64,000 nt of DNA. It comes from Pedosphaera parvula Ellin514. GTDB taxonomy: Bacteria; Verrucomicrobiota; Verrucomicrobiia; Limisphaerales; Pedosphaeraceae. The position numbers and the translations under genes were made by a program. Positions 9,807-18,073 of this stretch are shown here, piece by piece (within the stretch, counting starts at the first letter, position 1; every line of letters begins with the position of its first letter). Below the pieces are notes generated by a model that was given only the letters and a program-made list of their open reading frames with translations, was not told the origin of the DNA and made no database searches. The stretch is taken from assembly GCF_000172555.1 (NCBI RefSeq), contig NZ_ABOX02000023.1, forward strand, positions 42,381-106,380, given 5' to 3'.

Positions 9807-10365
9807 TTGTTCTCTCCTGCATGCGGGTCAGTATTTTCTTCAATCGCGCCCGGGCGCGAAACGCTCTCACACGCACCGTCGGGCTGGTCCAGCCGGTCAA
9901 TGCGCAGATCTCTTTTACACTGCACCCTTCCAATTCCAGCAAAGTGATTACCTGTCGGTCCTCCGGCGAAAGCTCGCTCATGGCGAGGTTCAGCAGCTCC
10001 CCTGCCCGACCCGCCTCGAGTCGCGCCTCTGCATTGGGATCGTGCAACCATTCAAAAACTTCCTCGCCCAAATCTTCCATCGCCAGCTCGGCCCGAAATC
10101 GTTTCTGCCGGCGCAGATGGTCGAGGGCTACATGGACTGCAATGCGCGAAAGCCAGTGATGGAAGGGCGCACGTTCATCGAATTTATCCAGGAACCGCCA
10201 GGCCTTGACGAATGTTTCCTGGGCCAGGTCCTCCAATTTTTGATGGTCCCGTTCGTACTTGTAGAGGATGGCAAACACCTGCGCCTGGTATCGTCGAACA
10301 ATCTCGGTGAAATCATCCGACGAACCATTCCTGATTCGTTCCAGCAGTTCAGCATCCTCACTCAC
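9799..10365 (-). CDS. ECF-type RNA polymerase sigma factor (RpoE-like)
   Basis: The 188-residue product has region 2 (FTEIVRRYQAQVFAILYKY; LEDLAQETFVKAWRFLDKF) and region 4 (SPEDRQVITLLELEGCSVKEICALTGW; VRVRAFRARARLKK). The start is uncertain. GTG 10365 gives a typical ECF N-terminus (SEDAELLERIRNGSS) 31 bases after the upstream stop, while ATG 10437 would add 24 residues and overlap the upstream gene. The order Spy-like protein, sigma, anti-sigma, anchored Spy-like protein recalls envelope or metal stress circuits such as CnrYXH and suggests control by periplasmic signals. Confidence 0.92.
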   Translation of the reverse strand: MSEDAELLERIRNGSSDDFTEIVRRYQAQVFAILYKYERDHQKLEDLAQETFVKAWRFLDKFDERAPFHHWLSRIAVHVALDHLRRQKRFRAELAMEDLGEEVFEWLHDPNAEARLEAGRAGELLNLAMSELSPEDRQVITLLELEGCSVKEICALTGWTSPTVRVRAFRARARLKKILTRMQERTNE

Positions 10366-10396
10366 CGTTCGGTTTGGCCCGACCGCGATGTAATGA

Positions 10397-10876
10397 CTAC
10401 TGAGCCAGGCGGGCAAAAAATATTGAAATCGCTCCATCGACAAAGTCATCCATCTTCTGCTGAAACTCATCAATTTTGGCAAGTTGATCAGCGGTCAGAA
10501 TTGGGCTGAGCTTGCCATAAAGCTTCGCTCTTTCAACCGCCAAATTCGCTTCCACCACTGCCACCTTTGCAGAGGCATCACGGATGTCGCTCTCGGCTGC
10601 ACTTTTTTTCTGAATCACTTCCCTCAGTTCGATCTTGGCGTCGTGTAACGCCTGAATCATCGGCTTGAGTGTATCTTTTTCCGCCAGCAGCTCCACCTTG
10701 ATCTTTGTGATCTGCTCATCGGTCAAACCGAGCTTCTCCTTGGCCTTCGTCAGGAATTGCCCGCCCATTGCTCGACGGCCTGGACCGTTCTCCGCCCGCA
10801 CCTTCAAAGCCACTGATAAGCCACCCATAGTCACTGCAACTGTAATCACTATCGCCAGCCATTTTTTCGCATTCAT
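10397..10876 (-). CDS. Periplasmic Spy/CpxP-like LTxxQ protein
   Basis: The 159-residue product begins with a clear Sec signal peptide (MNAKKWLAIVITVAVTMGG, cleavage near the ALKVRA-EN site). The rest is almost wholly helical, with an LTDEQITKIK motif at about 51-60 and a second LTADQLAKIDEF near the C-terminus, the paired signature of the Spy/CpxP family. Such proteins act as ATP-independent periplasmic chaperones or stress sensors. It is the first gene of the minus-strand ECF operon and may be both sensor input and target. No His- or Cys-rich metal site is visible. Confidence 0.82.
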   Translation of the reverse strand: MNAKKWLAIVITVAVTMGGLSVALKVRAENGPGRRAMGGQFLTKAKEKLGLTDEQITKIKVELLAEKDTLKPMIQALHDAKIELREVIQKKSAAESDIRDASAKVAVVEANLAVERAKLYGKLSPILTADQLAKIDEFQQKMDDFVDGAISIFFARLAQ

Positions 10877-10987
10877 ACAAGTTCTTAACGTATTTCAAGT
10901 GGTAAATGTTACCGTCGACCTCCAGTTTTACAGTCATTTGAATCAAAAGAGTTGAAAACCAGACTTCTCCCCAATAACGTTACAAGT

Positions 10988-11980
10988 ATGAACCCGGTGC
11001 TTAGAAACTTGCTCACGTGTGCTCTCTTTCTTTCCTCAATCTGCCTTTCCTGTGCTGCGGATAAGTCATATACCATCGCGGTCATTCCAAAAGGAACAAC
11101 TCATGAGTATTGGCAGTGCATCCACGCTGGGGCCATCAAAGCGCAGCGCGAATTGCAGGAAAAAGGCATCAAAGTCGATCTTATCTGGAAGGGCCCGTTG
11201 CGCGAGGACGACCGAGACCAGCAGATTCAAGTCGTCGAAAACTTCATGACCCGCCGCGTGAGCGGCATGGTCTTGGCCCCACTGGACAATCAAGCCATGG
11301 TTGCCCCGGTAAACAATGCCATTCGGGCCAAAATCCCCGTTGTCATCTTCGATTCGGCGTTGAAGACCGATAAATACGTCAGCTTCGTTGCGACGGATAA
11401 TTACAAAGGCGGTCAATTGGCTGCCGAACGCATGGGCCAGCTACTCGAGGGCAAAGGCAACGTCATTCTGCTCCGCTACGCCGTCGGCTCCGCCAGCACC
11501 GAGGAACGTGAGGCCGGTTTCATGGATACTCTCAAGTCCAAGTTTCCCAATATTAAAGTGATCTCCTCCGATCAGCATGCCGGTGCCACGCGCGAAACGG
11601 CCTATCAAGCTTCACAAAATCTTCTGAACCGCTTCGGTCATGAGGTCAATGGCATTTTCTGTCCCTGCGAACCGCCGACGGTCGCGATGGCGAAGGCGCT
11701 CCGGGACATTGGTAAAGCTGGTGGCAAGGTAAAGATGGTTGGCTTTGATGCCGGTTCCCAATCCGTTATCGATCTGAAAAACGGAGATGTTCAAGGTCTG
11801 GTGGTTCAAAATCCATTGCGCATGGGCTATCTGGGAGTAATCACCATGGTCCAACACCTGCAAGGAGAGAAGGTGGAAAAGCGAATCGATACCGGCGTCC
11901 AAATCGTGACTCCCGAAAACATGGAGCAAGCAGGAATCAAGGAACTCATACATCCACCGTTGGATACGTATTTGAAGTAG
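10988..11980 (+). CDS. Sugar-type ABC transporter substrate-binding protein (RbsB-like)
   Basis: The 330-residue protein has a signal peptide (MNPVLRNLLTCALFLSSICL, cleavage near SCA-AD) followed by a periplasmic-binding-protein type 1 fold. Seen are IPKGTTHEYWQ at the first strand, SGMVLAPLDNQAMVAPV, the hinge segment IPVVIFDSAL, FVATDNYKGGQLA and VKMVGFDAG. These match ribose, galactose and inositol binding proteins. I chose ATG 10988 because it starts the signal peptide; an ATG 12 codons earlier is less natural. The permease follows after 22 bases and the inositol oxygenase lies just beyond, so myo-inositol or a related polyol is the favoured ligand (inference). Confidence 0.9.
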   Translation: MNPVLRNLLTCALFLSSICLSCAADKSYTIAVIPKGTTHEYWQCIHAGAIKAQRELQEKGIKVDLIWKGPLREDDRDQQIQVVENFMTRRVSGMVLAPLDNQAMVAPVNNAIRAKIPVVIFDSALKTDKYVSFVATDNYKGGQLAAERMGQLLEGKGNVILLRYAVGSASTEEREAGFMDTLKSKFPNIKVISSDQHAGATRETAYQASQNLLNRFGHEVNGIFCPCEPPTVAMAKALRDIGKAGGKVKMVGFDAGSQSVIDLKNGDVQGLVVQNPLRMGYLGVITMVQHLQGEKVEKRIDTGVQIVTPENMEQAGIKELIHPPLDTYLK

Positions 11981-12002
11981 TTCTCAACGCTGAATTGCCA
12001 GC

Positions 12003-13016
12003 ATGAACCCGGCCTTGCCACTGCCAAAAACGCAAACTCCTGTCGCCGTTCGCAAGGGCTTTAGCCTGGGTTGGCTGCTAACGACCTTGGGCCCCTTCCT
12101 CGGATTGCTCCTGGTCGTAGGACTGTTTTCCGCCCTTCCGGATGTCCGTCCGTATTTTCTCACGGGAGCCAACTTCAAAATCATTTTCACGCAAACGGTC
12201 ATCGTTGCCATCGGCGCACTTGGAATGACCATGATCATCATCAGCGGTGGCATCGACCTGAGTGTTGGCTCCGTTGTCGCTTTAACTAGCGTCGTTGGAG
12301 CCACCTTGCTCCTTAAAAATGTTCCTCCTCTTCTCGTCGTCCTGCTTACCATCTTAGCTGGTGGATTGGTCGGCATGCTCAACGGCACTGTCATTGCCGG
12401 ATTTAAAATGATGCCATTCATTGTCACCCTGGGGATGATGGGCATTGCGCGTGGGGCGGCCAAATGGCTGTCGAACAGTCAGACAGTGAACGCGCCTGAG
12501 AACGCCATCAACTCGATCATGGCCCTCAACGATCCGGATCATTTCTTCCCCTTGCCCCCCGGCGTTTGGATTGCCATCGGTCTCGCTTGCGTCATGTCGA
12601 TTGTCATGCGTCGCACCGTATTCGGGCGGTACATTTTTGCAATTGGTTCCAATGAAGCGGCCGCCCGGCTTTGCGGTATCCGCGTTCGCTGGCAAAAGAC
12701 GATTATTTACTCTGTCGCCGGATTATTCTTCGGCCTGGCGGGTCTTATGCAACTGTCCCGGCTCACCCAGGGGGATCCCACGGTGGCAAATGGCTTGGAA
12801 TTGGACATCATCGCCGCTGTGGTCATCGGCGGGGCCAGCTTGAATGGTGGCATTGGCGGAATTCTCGGTTCCATGATTGGAGCGCTGATCATGGCTGTGT
12901 TGCGTAATGGCTCGAACCAGATGGGTTTACAAACTTATATGCAGGAGATTTTGATCGGCCTGGTGATTATTTTTGCCGTCGGTTTGGATAAACTCAGACA
13001 ACGGCGCAGGGCCTGA
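12003..13016 (+). CDS. Sugar-type ABC transporter permease (RbsC-like)
   Basis: The 337-residue product is a BPD_transp_2-type permease with about nine to ten helices. It carries ISGGIDLSVGSVVALTSVVG near residue 80, the hallmark of RbsC/XylH permeases, and NGLELDIIAAVVIGGASLNGG near 260, the cytoplasmic loop region that meets the ATPase. It follows the binding protein by 22 bases in one operon. No RbsA-like ATPase is encoded between them or anywhere in the window, so the system must borrow an ATPase encoded elsewhere or be incomplete. Confidence 0.92.
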   Translation: MNPALPLPKTQTPVAVRKGFSLGWLLTTLGPFLGLLLVVGLFSALPDVRPYFLTGANFKIIFTQTVIVAIGALGMTMIIISGGIDLSVGSVVALTSVVGATLLLKNVPPLLVVLLTILAGGLVGMLNGTVIAGFKMMPFIVTLGMMGIARGAAKWLSNSQTVNAPENAINSIMALNDPDHFFPLPPGVWIAIGLACVMSIVMRRTVFGRYIFAIGSNEAAARLCGIRVRWQKTIIYSVAGLFFGLAGLMQLSRLTQGDPTVANGLELDIIAAVVIGGASLNGGIGGILGSMIGALIMAVLRNGSNQMGLQTYMQEILIGLVIIFAVGLDKLRQRRRA

Positions 13017-13118
13017 CTTACCCGTATAACTCCCATTTTTCACTTGCGACACCCAGTAATTCGACTGAATATAGCTCAGTTATTCCAAAGAGTAGTAAAC
13101 CCTTAAGTCTGGAAGAAT

Positions 13119-14009
13119 ATGTCAACATCGGAAAAACCAATTTCTTCAACCGCACCGCTCGCCAACCTCGAAGAGTGGGATGATTTTGTAAAAGTTCGTT
13201 ACCCGGAAGAAAGTCTCGTCGGAACGAATCCGAACAAAAAGAAGGAACAATTCCGGGACTATGAGAATACTGCCCGCCCCACCGTTCGCGAATTTTACCG
13301 TTTAAATCACCACAACCAGAGCTTTGATTTCGTCCAGAATAAACGACGCGAGTTCCTCGCCTTGAACCGGCGCCAGATGGGCATCTGGGAGGCGATGGAA
13401 TATCTGAATACGCTGATCGACGATAGCGATCCGGACACCGACCTCTCCCAACTCGAGCATTTGATGCAGACCGCCGAGCAGATCCGCAAGGATGGTCATC
13501 CGCGTTGGTTCATTCTTACCGGATTGATCCACGATCTCGGAAAAATTCTCTGTCTTTTCGGCGAACCTCAATGGGCGGTTGTCGGCGATACTTTTCCGAC
13601 CGGCGCAGCTTACTCTGACAAAATTGTTTTCCACTCTTTCTTTGCGGGCAATCCCGATAGCAAGAATCAAAAATATCAATCCCGCCTTGGCATTTACGAA
13701 GAAAAGTGCGGGCTGGACAAAGTCTTCATGTCCTGGGGACACGATGAATACCTATATCACGTGACCAAGGATTATCTCCCGAAGGAAGCTTTGTACATGA
13801 TCCGCTATCATTCCTTCTACCCCGCGCATCGTGATGGCGAATACGATTATCTCATGAATGATGAAGACCGTGAGATGTTCAAGTGGGTGCAGAAGTTTAA
13901 CCCCTACGATCTCTACACCAAGAGTGCAGAGCGTCCGAACCTCAAGGAACTTCGCCCCTATTACGAGGAACTGATCGCAGAATATTTCCCGCCCGTGTTG
14001 AAGTGGTAA
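13119..14009 (+). CDS. miox: myo-Inositol oxygenase (MIOX)
   Basis: The 296-residue product matches the eukaryotic-type MIOX family along its length. It has the [11 protein letters not shown] entry segment, the HD-like [37 protein letters not shown], the RYHSFYP loop and [10 protein letters not shown]. All six diiron ligands known from mouse MIOX have counterparts: His127, His138, Asp139, His208, His231 and Asp264. The enzyme cleaves myo-inositol with O2 to D-glucuronate, so it needs aerobic or microaerobic conditions. It lies 102 bases after a sugar-type ABC binding protein and permease, which suggests import and oxidation of inositol. A hairpin terminator follows. Confidence 0.96.
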   Translation: MSTSEKPISSTAPLANLEEWDDFVKVRYPEESLVGTNPNKKKEQFRDYENTARPTVREFYRLNHHNQSFDFVQNKRREFLALNRRQMGIWEAMEYLNTLIDDSDPDTDLSQLEHLMQTAEQIRKDGHPRWFILTGLIHDLGKILCLFGEPQWAVVGDTFPTGAAYSDKIVFHSFFAGNPDSKNQKYQSRLGIYEEKCGLDKVFMSWGHDEYLYHVTKDYLPKEALYMIRYHSFYPAHRDGEYDYLMNDEDREMFKWVQKFNPYDLYTKSAERPNLKELRPYYEELIAEYFPPVLKW

Positions 14010-14037
14010 TTCGCATCAGCCCGAAACTTTAAAAAAG

Positions 14038-14066
14038 AAAACCAGAGTCCTTAAGACTCTGGTTTT
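14038..14066. terminator. Bidirectional hairpin terminator
   Basis: A perfect 12-base stem (AAAACCAGAGTC with GACTCTGGTTTT) around a five-base loop lies between the convergent MIOX and Gfo/Idh genes. The A-rich left flank and T-rich right flank let it act in both directions. Confidence 0.9.
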
Positions 14067-14106
14067 GCTTTTCTCCCTTGAGAAAACATTTAATGAACCA
14101 ACATCT

Positions 14107-15378
14107 CTAAATCTTCCACCCCTTGCGGTAATGATGTTGAATGTATTGGTCTGCTTCTGAACAATTCTTCGCCGTTAATTTCTTTGGATCCCACTCAATC
14201 TTTTTACCAACACGATAGGCTACATTTCCCAGCAATCCGGCCTCGGTCATCATTCCACCGTAGCCAAAGTTACACGTAGTCGTGCCTTTGTTCTTAATGG
14301 CGTTAATCCATTCGGCATGGTGGCCAATGGAATCAGGAATCGAGTGAGCAGGAGCGACAAATCCTGTGAAATCCTTTTCCGGCAGGAGGACGTGCTTTTC
14401 GTAGTCAGTCAGTAGCATCCCTTTTTCACCCACGAACAAAACGCCATTACCCCATTTCGGCAGTTCGTAACTGGGGCGTTTGCCACCGGAATACCAAACC
14501 AATTTCAACGACTGCTGTCCGGGCCTTGGATACTCATAACGCACAATCAGCCACGGTGGTGCGCAGTTGGCGTCGACCGGCGGACCTTCGGCTTCCACGG
14601 TGCTCGGATATTTAATATCCAATGACCAAAAGGCGAGATCCGTCAGGTGACAGCAAAAATCAGACAGGCTGCCCCCGCCGAAATGCCACCAGCGACGCCA
14701 ATTAAACGGAACATATTCTTTGCTATACGGAACAGGTTCCACCGGCCCGAGCCACAAATCATAATCAATATTCGGCGGCACTGGTTCCCCTGTTGGCAAC
14801 GGTTTGGTTTCCCATGGCGAATCAGCCCAGCAATGTACTTCCTTGATCGGGCCGAGCGCGCCACTCTTAACAATCTCCACCACACGACGGTAGTGAGGCG
14901 TGGCATGAATCTGATTTCCCATCTGGGTGACCAATCCCGTCTGGTGCGCGGTCTCTGCCACCAAACGCGCCTCGGAGATGGTATGCGTCAGTGGCTTTTC
15001 GCAATACACGTGACGTCCGCTCTTCAACGCCGAAATGGTGGCAACGGCGTGGGTGTGATCCGGTGTGCCAATGACCACCGCATCAATATCCTTTTGTTCC
15101 AGCATCTTTCGCCAATCCTGGTACTGCTTGGCCTGAGGAAACTTTTGTCCAGCCTTGGCGAGGTTGTTGGAATCGATATCACACAGGGCGACGATGTTTT
15201 CGCCCTGCACTCCCATCACATCCTGCCAGGCACGTCCCGCCGTTCCCACGCAGCCGATATTCAGCTTCTCATTGGGAGAGATTTTCCCAAAAGAGGTTTT
15301 CGTCCCCAGCAACCATGCTCCGGCAGTGATGACGGCTGAACGCTTGATGAACTGCCTACGATCCATTATTTGCTTCAT
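14107..15378 (-). CDS. Gfo/Idh/MocA family oxidoreductase with Tat signal
   Basis: The 423-residue product begins with a twin-arginine signal (RRQFIKRSAVITAGAWLLG), so it is probably exported folded with its cofactor. The Rossmann domain starts at LNIGCVGTAGRAWQDVMG and continues through VALCDID to IDAVVIGTPDHTHA and the EKPLTHT motif (residues near 133), with Glu-Lys-Pro of the dinucleotide fold. The C-terminal alpha/beta domain follows. Secreted members of this family oxidise sugars, often at C3 of glycosides. It is preceded on the same strand by a DUF1080 gene 28 bases away, a pairing that fits 3-keto-glycoside chemistry. The start could also be the ATG four codons downstream. Confidence 0.92.
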   Translation of the reverse strand: MKQIMDRRQFIKRSAVITAGAWLLGTKTSFGKISPNEKLNIGCVGTAGRAWQDVMGVQGENIVALCDIDSNNLAKAGQKFPQAKQYQDWRKMLEQKDIDAVVIGTPDHTHAVATISALKSGRHVYCEKPLTHTISEARLVAETAHQTGLVTQMGNQIHATPHYRRVVEIVKSGALGPIKEVHCWADSPWETKPLPTGEPVPPNIDYDLWLGPVEPVPYSKEYVPFNWRRWWHFGGGSLSDFCCHLTDLAFWSLDIKYPSTVEAEGPPVDANCAPPWLIVRYEYPRPGQQSLKLVWYSGGKRPSYELPKWGNGVLFVGEKGMLLTDYEKHVLLPEKDFTGFVAPAHSIPDSIGHHAEWINAIKNKGTTTCNFGYGGMMTEAGLLGNVAYRVGKKIEWDPKKLTAKNCSEADQYIQHHYRKGWKI

Positions 15379-15406
15379 ATCGTTTGTGAAGTTTTGAGAC
15401 GAGGGT

Positions 15407-16726
15407 TTATTTCACCGGAATTTCCCGCACATAAACGTTTTTAAACCATAGCGGGCCGCCATGGTTCTGCAACTCAAGCTGCCCCATCGGATAGATCGGT
15501 TTGTCACGTTCCCAATAGTTTTCCAGCGTGGTGTCGCGCACCACCAACTCACCATTCAAAAATACATGAACCTTTTCCCCTACCATTACGATACGGAACC
15601 GGTTCCATTCGCCCACCGGCTTGTCAGCAAACTTCAACGGATGCCTGGGGTTCTTTTGATTGTTGTACAAACCGCCTGAGCCATCAACGGGATTAAACTG
15701 CCCCGGGCTGTGCGGTTCCCAGATTTGCACCTGTGGACTGCCGCGCAAATAAATGCCACTGTCGCCCTTTGCAGGAATCTTCCAGTCGACCAGCATTTCG
15801 AAATTTCCGTAATCCTTCTTCGTGCAAAGGCTGTCTCCCTTGCCATCAAACACGATTTCACCACCTTCCGCCTTCCAATGTGCACGCATGCGTTCATCCG
15901 CCTTTAACTGCCCAGCGGCCAGTTCTTCAGGAGACATTTTCGCGCGCTTGGGCGGATCACCCACCAGGCCTTTCCAACCGGTCATATCTTCTCCATTAAA
16001 CAAGGCTACGAAACCTTTGGGCGCAGTATTTTCCTTCTCCTGGGAAGGCAGGTCCTTCACTTGGATATTTCGAAATTCAAACAGGCTGTGGTGACCAAGA
16101 AAACCCAGATGCCCCCGTTCACGAAACATGCCCGGATGCTGGCCGATGACTTCCGGATCGCTGACGTCGTTCAAATCGCCGTCTAGAATTACCCTGCCAT
16201 TCAGCACCACTTTATAATGACGCCCGATGACCGAAAGTTCCTCCGTGTTCCACTCGTCGAGCTTGGCCTGGCTGTCATGCGAAGGAATCAACCCATACAC
16301 CGATCCATTGTGTTGCCACGGCTTGATGTCCTTGTGAATGGGAGCACCATCATCCAGCAACTGTACCTCAACCCCGACATAGGTAAGGTTCTCATTTTCA
16401 TTTGGCGCACGCACGGCCACGCCGTTGTTCCCGCCCGGATGCACCTTAAACTCGAACCTCATCACAAAGTCCGAGTATTCCTTTTCCGTGATTAAATTAC
16501 CGCTGCTATGGGCTGGGCAGACATGGTTCCATCCTTCACACATATTCGCCGCCTTTCTCCCTATGTAGGTCCAGCCATTCAATGTCTGCCCGTCGAAGAT
16601 GCTGGTAAAACCAGCTTCGGGCTCGGCCGCAAGACACGAGGTGACGAGGGATACAGCGGATGCCGCGGCAAGAATGCTTTTGCCCGAAAACGGCAGTCGC
16701 CCGAAGAGGCGGTCTTTCATAATCAT
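15407..16726 (-). CDS. Secreted two-domain DUF1080 (3-keto-disaccharide hydrolase) protein
   Basis: The 439-residue product has an N-terminal signal with a possible lipobox (VTSC). Two DUF1080 (PF06439) jelly-roll domains follow, each opening with the same phrase: FTSIFDGQTLNGW at about 40 and FVALFNGEDMTGW near 225. Each has a GNNGVAVR or GDSGIYLRG core and a final NGELVV or NGRVIL strand. The family includes 3-keto-disaccharide hydrolases that cleave the glycosidic bond after C3 oxidation. Its close upstream position to the Tat-exported Gfo/Idh dehydrogenase suggests the two work together on a disaccharide or glycoside outside the cytoplasm (inference). Confidence 0.9.
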   Translation of the reverse strand: MIMKDRLFGRLPFSGKSILAAASAVSLVTSCLAAEPEAGFTSIFDGQTLNGWTYIGRKAANMCEGWNHVCPAHSSGNLITEKEYSDFVMRFEFKVHPGGNNGVAVRAPNENENLTYVGVEVQLLDDGAPIHKDIKPWQHNGSVYGLIPSHDSQAKLDEWNTEELSVIGRHYKVVLNGRVILDGDLNDVSDPEVIGQHPGMFRERGHLGFLGHHSLFEFRNIQVKDLPSQEKENTAPKGFVALFNGEDMTGWKGLVGDPPKRAKMSPEELAAGQLKADERMRAHWKAEGGEIVFDGKGDSLCTKKDYGNFEMLVDWKIPAKGDSGIYLRGSPQVQIWEPHSPGQFNPVDGSGGLYNNQKNPRHPLKFADKPVGEWNRFRIVMVGEKVHVFLNGELVVRDTTLENYWERDKPIYPMGQLELQNHGGPLWFKNVYVREIPVK

Positions 16727-16835
16727 ATTCGAAATTTGATTTGCACCTGAGATTTTGAGATTTACTGTCTGCTGTCAAGCCGCTGGTTTAACTACGGTCT
16801 TACCCGGCTTCGGTAAAACACGGTGAATAGACGTC

Positions 16836-17012
16836 ATGAAGCGCCTAAAAATTCTAATTGCACGGCTGCGCTTGAATATTTGGGTAATTCTACGCGGAAA
16901 CACTCACAGCAAGGTAATCCTCCGCGATGCCAATGGAGAAGTGCTTTGCATCAAAACCGTCACCAAGGATGGTCGCGAGGCAAAAACATTTTACGCTCGC
17001 GATGCCGACTGA
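16836..17012 (+). CDS. Small hypothetical protein (58 residues)
   Basis: An ATG at 16836 opens a 58-residue frame with a basic N-terminal helix (MKRLKILIARLRLNIWVILR). A hydrophilic part with alternating beta-like residues follows (SKVILRDANGEVLCIKTV), ending ARDAD. The codon pattern and the coherent strand-turn-strand (RDANGEVL) suggest a real product, perhaps a small membrane-associated protein. There is no convincing Shine-Dalgarno site and no recognised family, so it may still be chance. Confidence 0.4.
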   Translation: MKRLKILIARLRLNIWVILRGNTHSKVILRDANGEVLCIKTVTKDGREAKTFYARDAD

Positions 17013-17061
17013 ACTTTGAAAAACCGCCCCGGCGGATGAAACAGATGTGCTTTAGCCCTGC

Positions 17062-17235
17062 TTATTCAAGCTTATTCGCCGAGATCCCCTCCGTGCACCA
17101 CGCGAGGAAAAACAGGACAAAGAAGGTCGCGCCGAGTGCACGACTAACTCCGGAGAGGGCGGGACTTCCGACATCAGCCAATCCCAAAACCAGCCCAACG
17201 ATACAGAGCAACAACAGCATGGTAGATAATTTCAT
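17062..17235 (-). CDS. Small two-helix membrane protein, DUF1328-like
   Basis: The 57-residue product starts at ATG 17235, preceded by AGAGGAAA at proper spacing; the longer frame upstream lacks such a site. It has two hydrophobic helices joined by a small Gly/Ser/Ala-rich loop (GLADVGSPALSGVSRALGA), then VLFFLAW. This layout resembles the DUF1328 family of tiny inner-membrane proteins, whose role is unknown. The C-terminal CTEGISANKLE differs from the family, so the assignment is tentative. Confidence 0.6.
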   Translation of the reverse strand: MKLSTMLLLLCIVGLVLGLADVGSPALSGVSRALGATFFVLFFLAWCTEGISANKLE

Positions 17236-17408
17236 AGCATTTCCTCTGCTTGTGTGCCTGCGGTGGTTGAAATATTTATATCCGCCCCGCTCTCTGATAG
17301 CCAATTGATTCTGGGCCTATTTTTTCAGCCCGCGCCGGGCTCCCTGAAAATCCGCGCGTGACTTTGCCGGGATTTCATGGAAGGTTTTCCCCGAAATTAC
17401 AAACAACT

Positions 17409-18047
17409 ATGAAGAAATCACTTATTCTGACTTGTTTACTGACCTTGGCCATGGGCCTCGTGACCGCACGTGCGGAGGACGCCAAGGAATCCAAGAAGGA
17501 CGAACCTAAAACAGAAGAAAAGAAAGAGGAGAAAAAATCGGCCGCAACCAATGAAGTTGCCGTCATCAAAACGACTGCGGGCGATATGGTGATTCAATTT
17601 TGGCCCGACGTCGCGCCAAAAACGGTCGAGAATTTTAAGAAACTTGCCAGGGAAGGTTTTTACGACGGCACCGCCTTCCATCGCGTCATCAAAGGTTTTA
17701 TGATCCAGGGCGGCGATCCGCTTACCAAGGATGCCAGCAAGGAAGATGCCTGGGGCACCGGCGATCCCGGCTACAAAATCAAGGCTGAGTTCAACGACCG
17801 TCCCCATGAACGCGGTGTCATCTCCATGGCCCGCTCGGCCGATCCCGACTCCGCTGGCAGCCAGTTCTTCATCTGCCATGGCAGTCCTCGCTTCTTGGAT
17901 CATCAATACACTGCCTTTGGCAAATTGATTAAAGGCGACGATGTCCTGGAAAAAATTGCCACCACTCCAACCCATCCTCCAGACCGCCCCGACAAGCGTC
18001 AAGGTATCATCAGCGTAAAAATTGTTCCGGCCGATTCTATAAAGTAG
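17409..18047 (+). CDS. Exported cyclophilin-type peptidyl-prolyl isomerase
   Basis: The 212-residue product starts at ATG 17409 with a signal peptide (KKSLILTCLLTLAMGLVTARA). A Lys/Glu-rich linker of about 25 residues and a cyclophilin domain follow. Catalytic-site segments are FHRVIKGFMIQGGD (the cyclophilin Arg and Phe/Met pocket), GSQFFICHG and HQYTAFGKLIKG. Cyclophilins catalyse cis/trans isomerisation of Xaa-Pro bonds; this one should act in the periplasm. A close paralogue without a signal peptide follows 26 bases later. Confidence 0.93.
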   Translation: MKKSLILTCLLTLAMGLVTARAEDAKESKKDEPKTEEKKEEKKSAATNEVAVIKTTAGDMVIQFWPDVAPKTVENFKKLAREGFYDGTAFHRVIKGFMIQGGDPLTKDASKEDAWGTGDPGYKIKAEFNDRPHERGVISMARSADPDSAGSQFFICHGSPRFLDHQYTAFGKLIKGDDVLEKIATTPTHPPDRPDKRQGIISVKIVPADSIK

Positions 18048-18073
18048 TTTAACCCTCAACCAACAAAGATATT

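Noticed and set aside
11984..12463. 159-residue open frame on the minus strand
   Set aside because: It lies antisense to the ABC permease and is rich in Met, Pro, Thr and Arg without any domain; a typical shadow of a hydrophobic gene.
16823..17308. 161-residue plus-strand frame
   Set aside because: Composition is Arg/Ser/Asn-rich without structure; the smaller frames at 16836-17012 and 17062-17235 explain the region better.
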